DNA of 64,000 nt from Anaerohalosphaera lusitana (GTDB lineage Bacteria > Planctomycetota > Phycisphaerae > Sedimentisphaerales > Anaerohalosphaeraceae). The stretch covers positions 1,984,001 through 2,048,000 of the forward strand of contig NZ_CP019791.1 in the NCBI RefSeq assembly GCF_002007645.1. Direction: 5' to 3'. How positions within the stretch are numbered: position 1 is the first letter of the stretch; the number at the start of each line of letters is the position of its first letter. Below, piece by piece: positions 26,654 through 34,293 of this stretch. A model generated the notes under the pieces. The model did no database searches and was not told where the DNA came from. It saw only the letters and a program-made list of their open reading frames with translations. The translations under genes were made by a program, and so were the position numbers.

Positions 26654-27564
26654 TGGACGCGCACAAGATCAACAGTGCTAATGCGAGCATCCGCAAGGTC
26701 ACCTGGGGTGGTATATGGGCAAACCTCGGACTTGCAATAGTTAAAGTCTCCATTGGCTGGATAGGCGGTTCGCTCGCTCTTGTTGCTGACGGCGTGCATT
26801 CAGTTTCAGACATGGTTACCGACTTTGCTGTCTTGCTAGGTGCCCACTTCGGGGCCAAAGAACCGGATCCCAAACACCCTTATGGTCACGGCAGACTTGA
26901 GACTTTTTCCGCGATGTTTGTTGCGATTTTTCTGGCACTTGTCGGTGCGGGAATGATCTATCAGGCCAGCGTTGTGATAAACCGTGTGCATCTGGGTCAT
27001 GAAAATATCGAGCCGATAGGCATTTCTGTTATGTGGGCGGCCATCCTTTCCGTCATTGCTAAGGAACTGCTCTATCGGATCACCCGGAAGGTTGCCCGGA
27101 GAGTTCACAGCCCTGCATTGTACGCAAATGCCTGGCACCATCGCAGCGATGCGCTCAGCTCGATCGCGGTGGTTATTGGTTTTGTCGCGTTTCGAGCGGG
27201 CTACGAGTACGCCGACCAGGTCGCAACTATCGCGGTGGGTCTGATGATCATCTGGGTTGCTGCGAAAGTGATCAGGGACTGCCTCGAAGAGTTTGCTGAA
27301 AGGGCGGTTGACGGTGAAACCATTAAGCAGATAGAACATGTGGTCAGTTCGGATGAGCGGGTGAAGGGCTATCACAAGCTCCGAACGAGAAATGTCGGCA
27401 GAGAGATATTCCTGGACATGCATATCCTGATCGACCCAAACATGAACGTCGAACAAGCGCATGACATTGCAGACGAGCTTGAAGCCGACATGCACGAACA
27501 GATCAGTCGACCGGTCAACATCATGGTGCACATCGAGCCGGACATCCCGAAGTTCAGAAAGTAG
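26653..27564 (+). CDS. Cation diffusion facilitator (CDF) family metal transporter
   Basis: 303 residues. Six membrane segments are expected; the two metal sites are visible as 'ADGVHSVSDMVTDF' in TM2 and 'WHHRSDALSSIAVV' in TM5. The cytoplasmic C-terminal domain ('GREIFLDMHILIDPNMNVEQAHDIAD') has the CDF ferredoxin-like fold. Such proteins export Zn, Fe, Mn, Co or Ni in exchange for protons. The His-Asp motifs would fit zinc or iron; I cannot be more exact. The start codon overlaps the glmM stop (TAATG). The 3' end abuts the convergent phosphoesterase gene. Confidence 0.93.
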   Translation: MDAHKINSANASIRKVTWGGIWANLGLAIVKVSIGWIGGSLALVADGVHSVSDMVTDFAVLLGAHFGAKEPDPKHPYGHGRLETFSAMFVAIFLALVGAGMIYQASVVINRVHLGHENIEPIGISVMWAAILSVIAKELLYRITRKVARRVHSPALYANAWHHRSDALSSIAVVIGFVAFRAGYEYADQVATIAVGLMIIWVAAKVIRDCLEEFAERAVDGETIKQIEHVVSSDERVKGYHKLRTRNVGREIFLDMHILIDPNMNVEQAHDIADELEADMHEQISRPVNIMVHIEPDIPKFRK

Positions 27565-27945
27565 CTAACGTCCCGGGCCCAGCCTCTTCAAGAGCCAGCG
27601 ATCATCTTCCTGTCTGCGAAGCTCAAACTGTCCATCTAACAGTTCCCCGTGCAATTCGAAAGAAATAAGGCCGGCTCGATTTTCGTGAAACAAGCATGTC
27701 CCTGCCTCTTCGATCTTGACATCTCCCGTACCCTGATTCACAGGCCCTTCATAAGTCAGGAACCGGAGCGGATGGTCGAATATTTTCACGGCAGGGCAGT
27801 CAGGTGACTTTGCCAGCTCGGCGGGGCACTCAGGCAGCCTCCACGTAAGAAGCGACTGGCCAGATTCAAGCATGAAATCCCAATGTGTATCGCCGGGACG
27901 GGTGTGTTTCTGGATGACGAATCGACGAAGCTCGTCGGCAGGCAT
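27565..27945 (-). CDS. Stand-alone LigD-type DNA 3'-phosphoesterase
   Basis: 126 residues, the size of the isolated phosphoesterase (PE) domain found at the N-terminus of bacterial LigD. It begins 'RRFVIQKHTRPGDTHWDFMLES', corresponding to the conserved 'FVvQkH.a...HyDlRLE' block, with the metal-binding His and Asp retained, and later shows 'SFELHGELLDGQFELRR'. PE domains trim 3'-phosphates and ribonucleotides at DNA ends. No ligase, polymerase or Ku gene is nearby. It starts 6 bases after pta on the same strand and may be co-transcribed with it. Confidence 0.85.
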   Translation of the reverse strand: MPADELRRFVIQKHTRPGDTHWDFMLESGQSLLTWRLPECPAELAKSPDCPAVKIFDHPLRFLTYEGPVNQGTGDVKIEEAGTCLFHENRAGLISFELHGELLDGQFELRRQEDDRWLLKRLGPGR

Positions 27946-27951
27946 GGATGA

Positions 27952-28944
27952 TCAGCCCTCGGCCTGGATTGCGGTTATCGCCGCAGTCGCCACGATGTCG
28001 TCCGCAGTGCAGCCGCGCGAAAGATCGTTGACGGGCTTGTCCAGTCCCTGCAGGACGGGGCCGTATGCATCAGCGCCGGCCATCCTCTGTGTGAGCTTGT
28101 AGCAGATATTGCCCGCACCCAGATCAGGGAAGATGAACACATTGGCCTCTCCATTGAGCGGGCTGTCTGGTGCTTTCTTTTCGGCTACCGATGGAACGAA
28201 TGCCGCATCGAACTGCAGCTCTCCGTCGATCGCGACTTTGTCGCCGAATCTTTCTTTGATCGCGGCATTGGCAAGCTTCGTCGCTTCTACGACCTTTTCC
28301 GCTCCCTGGCCGGTTCCCGATCCTTTAGTAGAATAGGAAAGCATAGCCACCTTCGGATCGAAACCGAACTGCAGGCCCGTCTGAGCGGTCGCAACCGCGA
28401 TATCGGCAAGCTGCTCAGCGTTGGGGTCCTGGTTCAGCCCGCAATCCGAGAACAGATAAGTCGCGTCCGGGAAGACCATGAAAAACATGCTCGAAACAGT
28501 CTTCACGCCTTCGCGAGCCTTGATGATCTGCAAAGCGGGGCGGATCGTGTCGGCAGAGGAATGTGCGGCACCTGCCACCAGGCCGTCCGCATCGCCAGCC
28601 TTAACCATCATTGTAGCAAAATAAATTTCATCCTGGATGATCTCTGCCGCCTTATCCGCGGTCATGCCCTTGTGTTTTCGCAGTTCGTGGAACAGTTCTG
28701 CATACTGCTCTTTCTTTGGGCTGGTTGCGGGGTCAACCACGGTGATAAATTCCGTATCTGCGCCCATTTCTTTGAGCTTTGCGGTGACCTTATCAACGTT
28801 TCCGATCAGTACGGGTTTGACAAATTTCTTTTCAGAGATAGTTTTCGCTGCCTGGAGTGTTCTTTCATCGCTAGCTTCGGGCAGAACGACTGTTTTGTTT
28901 AGTGATGCTGCCCGATCGAGAATTGACTGCAAGAAATCTGCCAT
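27952..28944 (-). CDS. pta: Phosphate acetyltransferase
   Basis: 330 residues from the ATG at 28944 (GAAAGG upstream), the length of single-domain Pta. Conserved blocks: 'VVLPEASDERTLQAAK', 'GLVAGAAHSSADTIRPALQI', 'SSMFFMVFPDATYLFSDCGLNQDP', 'VAMLSYSTKGSGTG' and the end 'ANVFIFPDLGAGNICYKLTQRM'. It interconverts acetyl-CoA and acetyl phosphate, the step before acetate kinase. No ackA is in the window. Its presence suits a fermentative or acetate-handling metabolism. Confidence 0.94.
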   Translation of the reverse strand: MADFLQSILDRAASLNKTVVLPEASDERTLQAAKTISEKKFVKPVLIGNVDKVTAKLKEMGADTEFITVVDPATSPKKEQYAELFHELRKHKGMTADKAAEIIQDEIYFATMMVKAGDADGLVAGAAHSSADTIRPALQIIKAREGVKTVSSMFFMVFPDATYLFSDCGLNQDPNAEQLADIAVATAQTGLQFGFDPKVAMLSYSTKGSGTGQGAEKVVEATKLANAAIKERFGDKVAIDGELQFDAAFVPSVAEKKAPDSPLNGEANVFIFPDLGAGNICYKLTQRMAGADAYGPVLQGLDKPVNDLSRGCTADDIVATAAITAIQAEG

Positions 28945-28991
28945 TTTAACCTTTCGTCCCCACTGAACCACACACATGACTAAAGAAGAAC

Positions 28992-29064
28992 GCGTCTGTC
29001 AGGATTCGAACCTGAAACCTTCGGTTTCGTAGACCGATGCTCTATCCAGTTGAGCTACAGACGC
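28992..29064 (-). tRNA. tRNA-Arg (anticodon ACG)
   Basis: 73 bases folding into a complete cloverleaf on the minus strand: acceptor GCGTCTG/CAGACGC, D-stem GCTC/GAGC, anticodon stem TCGGT/ACCGA with loop CTACGAA, T-stem TCAGG/CCTGA with TTCGAAT. Anticodon ACG, normally edited to ICG, reads CGU, CGC and CGA. No CCA is encoded. The remaining sequence from 29065 to 29302 shows no gene that I can support. Confidence 0.97.
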
Positions 29065-29302
29065 CTGATCAATATTATATATCGCTGAATACAGCGTTAA
29101 AACGGCTTGGATTTGAATAGATGGGTAAAATACTAGGAAAGTTGGGCTATTGCAAGGGGATAAATCCAAGAATTACCCACATTTTGCTAAAATGCCCGCA
29201 GGTTTGACACACCCAGGCAGTAGCGGGGCACGTAAGAACAGATGTAAATAGGTATGTATAGCTAGGAAGTGGCCTATTGCCCAGTTAGAGTGATTTTTTT
29301 GT

Positions 29303-29330
29303 TTGACTTGACTTTCATTTGGGCTAAACT
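29303..29330 (+). promoter_or_regulatory. Candidate promoter of etfBA
   Basis: TTGACT (29303-29308), a 16-base spacer and TAAACT (29325-29330), 65 bases before the etfB start. The -35 region is doubled (TTGACTTGACTTT), as in the dnaG promoter at 34170. Confidence 0.6.
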
Positions 29331-29394
29331 AACGCGACTCAGCAGGAAAAAATTGTGTATATAGGATGTAATTTGTCAGACAAGGAGATGTCCG

Positions 29395-30306
29395 GTGGCA
29401 TATAATTGTGTAGTACTTGTTAAGCAGGTGCCCGATACGACACGTATCACGGGTGAGGCCATGAATCCAGACGGTACTGTAAATCGCGGCGCGTTGCCGG
29501 CGATTTTCAACCCAGAGGATCTCAACGCCCTGGAGCTTGCTCTAGATATTAAGGATAAGTTCGGCGGCAAGGTGACCGCTATAACCATGGGCCTTCCCAC
29601 GGCCAGCACTGTTCTCAAAGAAGCACTCTATCGCGGAGCCGACGAGGCTATACTCGTAACCGATAGAAGGTGTGCGGCCAGTGACACGCTGGCGACCAGC
29701 TACATTCTCAGTTGTGCGGTCAAAAAGCTCGACCCGGATATCATTCTCTGCGGCAGACAGGCGATTGACGGTGACACCGCGCAGGTCGGTCCTCAGCTTG
29801 CTGAAAAGCTGGGCGTCGCACAGATCACATACGTTGAAAAGCTTCTCCAGCTTGAAGAGGACCGCATAGCTGCAAAGCGTTCCTTTGGAAACGGTTGGCA
29901 GGAAGTACGCGGCAAACTGCCCGTACTGCTGACGGTTGTCGAAGAAGCCAACGAACCCCGCGTCAACGTGGCTCATCGCATGATGAAATACAAGAACGCC
30001 ATGAGCAAGGCAGACGTCGAAAAGCAGATCCGTGCCGAGAATCCCGATATGGACGACGAAGCGTTCAATAATGCTGTGAACGCCGAGGTCACCAAGCTTG
30101 AAAACAAGGGCATTCTTATCAAGCAGTGGGATCTGGATTTCCTCGCTGCGGACCTGCAGTGGTGCGGCCGAGACGGTTCTCCGACAAAGGTTCACAGAAT
30201 ACAAAGCGTTGTGCTGGCGGCCAAAGGCGCAAAAGATGTCGAGGCCACCGACCAGGGCATTACTGATATGGTACACGAACTCATCGAAGATAACACGATC
30301 GCCTAG
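29395..30306 (+). CDS. etfB: Electron transfer flavoprotein beta subunit
   Basis: 303 residues from a GTG start with AAGGAGATG upstream. Conserved blocks: 'VVLVKQVPDTTRI', 'NPEDLNALELALDIKD', 'ITMGLPTASTVLKEALYRGADEAILVTDR' (in parts), 'LCGRQAIDGDTAQVGPQLAE' and 'PVLLTVVEEANEPR'. EtfB binds AMP and forms the electron carrier heterodimer with EtfA. It is longer than mitochondrial EtfB (about 255) because of a helical insertion near residues 205-245. It forms an operon with etfA and an acyl-CoA dehydrogenase. Confidence 0.95.
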   Translation: MAYNCVVLVKQVPDTTRITGEAMNPDGTVNRGALPAIFNPEDLNALELALDIKDKFGGKVTAITMGLPTASTVLKEALYRGADEAILVTDRRCAASDTLATSYILSCAVKKLDPDIILCGRQAIDGDTAQVGPQLAEKLGVAQITYVEKLLQLEEDRIAAKRSFGNGWQEVRGKLPVLLTVVEEANEPRVNVAHRMMKYKNAMSKADVEKQIRAENPDMDDEAFNNAVNAEVTKLENKGILIKQWDLDFLAADLQWCGRDGSPTKVHRIQSVVLAAKGAKDVEATDQGITDMVHELIEDNTIA

Positions 30307-30404
30307 CTGAGGAGCAGCAGGCTTTCACGGCAGCGAATGCAAACTATTATAAAGGATGCAGGCTGCCTCGTTATTGATAAATGCATGACAATAAGGATAC
30401 AGGC

Positions 30405-31436
30405 ATGATACAAGTTAATAGAAGCGGAGAAGTCTGGGTCTTTGCAGAACAGCGCGAAGGCGATCTGGAGGATGTAGCAATTGAGCTGCTGAGTAAGGGC
30501 AGGGAACTTGCCGATCAGCTCGGCGTAAAGCTGGCAGCGGTTCTGCTTGGCGATAAAAAGGCCGAGGGTCTGACCGAGAAGCTCGGCCATTTCGGCGCCG
30601 ATAAGGTGTATCTGGTTGTGAACCCGCTGCTGGAACATTACCAGACCAACAGCTATACGAAAGTTATCCATGATCTGATACACAAGTATGAGCCCCAGGT
30701 ATTCCTTTGCGGTGCGACAGTTTGCGGACGGGACTTGGCTCCGCGTGTTGCAAGCGCCACCAAAGCTGGTCTAACCGCTGATTGTACCGATCTGCAGATC
30801 GGCGACCACGAGATCAGACGCACGGGCGAGGTTCACAAGGACCTTCTGTTCCAGATCAGACCCGCATTCGGCGGAAACATTATCGCTACGATTATCAACT
30901 ACGACCGCTGGCCGCAGATGGCGACGGTTCGCGAAGGCGTTATGCCCATGCCAGAACCCGACGGCAACCGCAAGGTGGAAGTAGTTCGCGACGAGGCTCA
31001 CCTGGGCACGCAGGATCTGGCTCTTGAGATCATCAACCAGCACATTGAAGAGAAGAAGGTCAATCTCAAAGGCGCAAGAGTGATCGTTACCGGCGGCGCA
31101 GGCGTAGGCAGCAAGGCGAATTTCAAGAAGATCTGGGACCTGGCACACTGTCTTGGTGCTGCACCCGGAGCTACCCGTGCGGCAGTCGACCTTGGCTTCA
31201 TCGACCACGATCACCAGATCGGCCAGACAGGTACGACTGTAAGGCCGAGCCTTTATATCGCTGTCGGAGTCAGCGGCGCGGTCCAGCACGTTGCGGGTAT
31301 GAGCGACAGCAAAAAGATCATCGCTATCAATAAGGATCCTAACGCTCCGATCTTCAAGGTTGCACACTACAAGATCGTTGGTGATCTCAATCAGGTAGTG
31401 CCCAGGATGATCGATTCGATTCGCGAGAAAGTGTAG
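30405..31436 (+). CDS. etfA: Electron transfer flavoprotein alpha subunit
   Basis: 343 residues from ATG 30405, which has AAGGA seven bases upstream; an ATG at 30381 is the alternative. The N-terminal domain starts 'GEVWVFAEQREGDLEDVAIELL'. The C-terminal FAD-binding domain shows 'RVIVTGGAGVGSK', 'GATRAAVDLGFI', 'QIGQTGTTVRPSLYIAVG' and 'GAVQHVAGMSDSKKIIAINK'. There is no extra N-terminal ferredoxin domain as found in some bifurcating EtfA. It delivers electrons from the adjacent dehydrogenase to an ETF:quinone oxidoreductase not encoded here. Confidence 0.95.
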   Translation: MIQVNRSGEVWVFAEQREGDLEDVAIELLSKGRELADQLGVKLAAVLLGDKKAEGLTEKLGHFGADKVYLVVNPLLEHYQTNSYTKVIHDLIHKYEPQVFLCGATVCGRDLAPRVASATKAGLTADCTDLQIGDHEIRRTGEVHKDLLFQIRPAFGGNIIATIINYDRWPQMATVREGVMPMPEPDGNRKVEVVRDEAHLGTQDLALEIINQHIEEKKVNLKGARVIVTGGAGVGSKANFKKIWDLAHCLGAAPGATRAAVDLGFIDHDHQIGQTGTTVRPSLYIAVGVSGAVQHVAGMSDSKKIIAINKDPNAPIFKVAHYKIVGDLNQVVPRMIDSIREKV

Positions 31437-31510
31437 TCAACAGTCTTATAGTGACGGTTGAATATAAACGGATTACTAGACGAAAAGTCATTTAGAAACG
31501 GAATTGAAGC

Positions 31511-33301
31511 ATGGCTAATTTTTATAAAGACAATGACGACATCCGGTTTCTTTTCAAGCACCTGGCCCTGGAAGAAGTGGCCGAATTGAAAGAAGAAGGA
31601 TTTCGGTTTGCAAAAGAGTATGAGCACGCACCTGTAGACAGTGAAGACGCGATCAAAAACTATGAAATGGTGCTCGATGCGGTAGGTCAGCTCAGCGGCG
31701 ATTTCATCGATCCGCGCAGCGAGGACATCGATCGCGAAGGTACGACCCTGACCGAAGAGGGCGAAGTCATCTATGCGGAGGGCATTTCCGAATCACTTGA
31801 AGCGCTGTCAAAGGCAGGCGTGATGGGCTTTACGCTGCCGCATCGGTTCGGTGGTCTGAATTTTCCGCAAGCTGTTTACTCCATAGCTACTGAAATAGTC
31901 TCGCGGGCCGACGCTTCGCTGATGAACATTTTCGGCCTGCAGGGTATCGCCGAAACGATAAACGCTTTTGCTTCCGAAGAGATCAAGCAGAAGTATCTGC
32001 ACCAGTTCTCGACCGGCGAAGTCACAGGTGCGATGGTTCTTACCGAACCTGACGCAGGCTCGGATCTGCAGTCCTGTCAGCTCCAGGCATATCAGGACGA
32101 TGACGGCAACTGGTATCTGGACGGCGTAAAGCGGTTCATTACCAACGGCTGCGGCGAAGTGCTGCTGGTTCTCGCAAGGAGTGAGGATCGTACCGGCGGT
32201 CTCGGCCTGAGTCTGTTCGTTTGCAATAACGGCCCGACGGTACACGTGCGAAGGATCGAGGACAAGCTCGGTATTCACGGCTCTCCCACATGCGAACTGT
32301 TCTTCGACAAGACGCCTTGTGAGCTCGTCGGTGAGCGTCAGCGAGGGCTCGTTACGTACGTTATGGCACTTATGAACGGCGCACGTGTCGGTATCGCCGC
32401 TCAGTCGCAGGGTATCGCAGAAGCCACATACAGAGTTGCAAGAGATTATGCGGCAAGTCGCGAACAATTCGGCGGCCCAATCGAAAAGCTACCAGCGGTT
32501 CGTGATATGGTCATCGACATGAAAATGGAGATTGAGGCCAGCAGGGCCCTGTTATATGAGGGCAGTAAAATGGTCGACCTTGAAATAGGCTATACTGTCT
32601 CTCTCGAGAACGGCATTGAGGACGCTCAGAAAAAGAAGGACATAAAGAAGAGAGTTCGTTTCCTCAAGAGGCTAAACGGTCTTCTCACGCCGCTCAGCAA
32701 ATACTACGGTTCTGAAATGTCTAATTCCGTCGCTTATGACTCCATTCAGGTGCTCGGCGGCAGCGGCTTCATGCGAGATTACCCGTGCGAAAGATACGCC
32801 CGCGACGCCAGGATCACGACGATCTACGAAGGCACGAGTCAGTTGCAGGTTGTTGCAGCGGTCAGAGGCGTTTGCGGCGGTACGTTTGATAAGTATGTCA
32901 CTGAGCTGGCTGGCAAGGAATATGACAGTTCTGTCAAGGACCTCGTCAGTACGCTGGGCGACTGCATGGAGCAGGCTCGCAAGGCTATCGCTTTTGCAAA
33001 AGAGCAGGGCGTCGACTATATGGATCTGTACGGCAGGCAGCTTGTAGATATCGCCTCATATATCATTAACGGTTATCTTCTTTGCGGCCAGGCGAGCAGC
33101 CCGGTAGAGATGGAAGTAGCTGTTGCTGGTGCTGACGGCGAAAAGATCAGTATGAAAGATCGCAAGAGAATGGTTGCAAGACGCTATGTAAGCAAGAACG
33201 CTCCGAAGATCAAAGCACTGGCAGAGCAGGTTTGCACTGGCGATACCGCGACCTTCAGTGAATATGAAGCAATGGTCGGACCAGTACCTGAGCTTGGATA
33301 A
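31511..33301 (+). CDS. Acyl-CoA dehydrogenase with C-terminal extension
   Basis: 596 residues. The standard ACAD core (about residues 90-460) shows 'GAMVLTEPDAGSDLQS', 'FITNGCGEVLLVLARS', 'GQRRGLVTYVMALMNGARVGIA'-type text, 'SREQFGGPIEKLPAVRDM' and 'IQVLGGSGFMRDYPCERYARD'. The catalytic Glu lies in 'TTIYEGTSQLQ'. An extra C-terminal domain of about 130 residues resembles that of long ACADs such as DmdC or very-long-chain types. It oxidises an acyl-CoA and passes electrons to the ETF encoded just upstream. The natural substrate cannot be read from the sequence. Confidence 0.93.
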   Translation: MANFYKDNDDIRFLFKHLALEEVAELKEEGFRFAKEYEHAPVDSEDAIKNYEMVLDAVGQLSGDFIDPRSEDIDREGTTLTEEGEVIYAEGISESLEALSKAGVMGFTLPHRFGGLNFPQAVYSIATEIVSRADASLMNIFGLQGIAETINAFASEEIKQKYLHQFSTGEVTGAMVLTEPDAGSDLQSCQLQAYQDDDGNWYLDGVKRFITNGCGEVLLVLARSEDRTGGLGLSLFVCNNGPTVHVRRIEDKLGIHGSPTCELFFDKTPCELVGERQRGLVTYVMALMNGARVGIAAQSQGIAEATYRVARDYAASREQFGGPIEKLPAVRDMVIDMKMEIEASRALLYEGSKMVDLEIGYTVSLENGIEDAQKKKDIKKRVRFLKRLNGLLTPLSKYYGSEMSNSVAYDSIQVLGGSGFMRDYPCERYARDARITTIYEGTSQLQVVAAVRGVCGGTFDKYVTELAGKEYDSSVKDLVSTLGDCMEQARKAIAFAKEQGVDYMDLYGRQLVDIASYIINGYLLCGQASSPVEMEVAVAGADGEKISMKDRKRMVARRYVSKNAPKIKALAEQVCTGDTATFSEYEAMVGPVPELG

Positions 33302-33302
33302 G

Positions 33303-33319
33303 GTGAACTTGAAGTTCAC
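33303..33319. other. Palindrome GTGAACTTGAAGTTCAC
   Basis: A 17-base inverted repeat (8-bp arms, one-base centre) right after the acyl-CoA dehydrogenase stop and about 90 bases before the HAD gene. The length and symmetry fit a dimeric repressor operator, but a hairpin at the transcript end is equally possible; there is no T-tract. Confidence 0.4.
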
Positions 33320-33410
33320 TGGCTGATAATATGATTTGATTTTGAATTAGAACTTGTTGCCCGGCATTTACGTTTGTATGCTGGGCAACAGTCTGTTTGG
33401 AGTTAGCGAG

Positions 33411-34094
33411 ATGCTTAAAGCAGTAATATTTGATTTTGATGGCGTAATGGTTGATTCGGAACCGTTGCATTTCAAGGCCTTTCAGCAGGTCCTGGCTGAT
33501 AAGGGCGTGAAGCTGTCCAAAGAACAGTATTACACGACTTATCTTGGCTACAGTGATTACGACTGTGTTGCCGAGGTCAGCAGGGATTTTGAGCTCGAAC
33601 TGACCGATTCCGAAGTCGAAGACCTGATAAAGCTCAAGACAGTCGCATTTGAGGACCTAGCCCGCCAGGACGGGTGCTTGATCGAGGGTGTACGCGAGTT
33701 TGTCAGTATGCTTTGTGACAAAGGTATTCGAATGGCTATCTGCTCCGGTGCTCTGCGAAGTGATATTGATCTGTTGCTGCGCAGCACCGAGCTTACCGCG
33801 GACTTTGAGACCATAGTCACTGCTGACGATGTCGTTCGCAGCAAGCCGGACCCGGAAAGCTATCATAAGGTTCTTGAAGGTCTAAAAGCAGCAAAAACTA
33901 TCGATTCCGATGAGTGTGTCGTGATCGAAGATTCTCACTGGGGATTGGCAGCGGCCAGGGCTGCAGGACTCAAGTGCATCGGCGTTACTAATACATATTC
34001 TGCCGAAGCACTGGATGGAAATGCGGATATCATTGTAGATAATCTGCAGGATCTCAAGCTGGACGAACTTAACAAGCTTTGCTCCGAGGACTAG
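33411..34094 (+). CDS. HAD-superfamily hydrolase, beta-phosphoglucomutase-like subfamily
   Basis: 227 residues from ATG 33411 (GGAGTTAGCGAG upstream), giving 'MLKAVIFDFDGVMVDSEP' with both catalytic Asp residues of HAD motif I. Motif III is 'RSKPDPESYHKVL' and motif IV 'VVIEDSHWGLAAARAAG'. The helical cap is of the beta-phosphoglucomutase/phosphoglycolate phosphatase kind. The substrate is probably a small phosphorylated metabolite. An upstream ATG at 33354 would add a Cys-containing stretch without SD support. Confidence 0.9.
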   Translation: MLKAVIFDFDGVMVDSEPLHFKAFQQVLADKGVKLSKEQYYTTYLGYSDYDCVAEVSRDFELELTDSEVEDLIKLKTVAFEDLARQDGCLIEGVREFVSMLCDKGIRMAICSGALRSDIDLLLRSTELTADFETIVTADDVVRSKPDPESYHKVLEGLKAAKTIDSDECVVIEDSHWGLAAARAAGLKCIGVTNTYSAEALDGNADIIVDNLQDLKLDELNKLCSED

Positions 34095-34174
34095 CTGTCT
34101 TATTTTCCTAAGTGTCCTCTAGCGGGTTCTGTGGGCTTTACAATGCTGAAAAGGGGATTTTGGGGCGGGTTGAC

Positions 34175-34202
34175 TTGACTTTTGCGCAAGTACTTCTATA
34201 CT
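34175..34202 (+). promoter_or_regulatory. Candidate promoter of dnaG-rpoD
   Basis: TTGACT (34175-34180), 16-base spacer, TATACT (34197-34202). The -35 box is preceded by another TTGACT (34170-34175). About 92-125 bases upstream of the dnaG start candidates. Confidence 0.65.
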
Positions 34203-34293
34203 CTACTGGTTAACACTGTTTTTCGGTAATAAGACATTTTTATTCGGCTTGTCGGTAGTTGCGCTGATGTGAGTACGGGCGGCCGATTATTTT

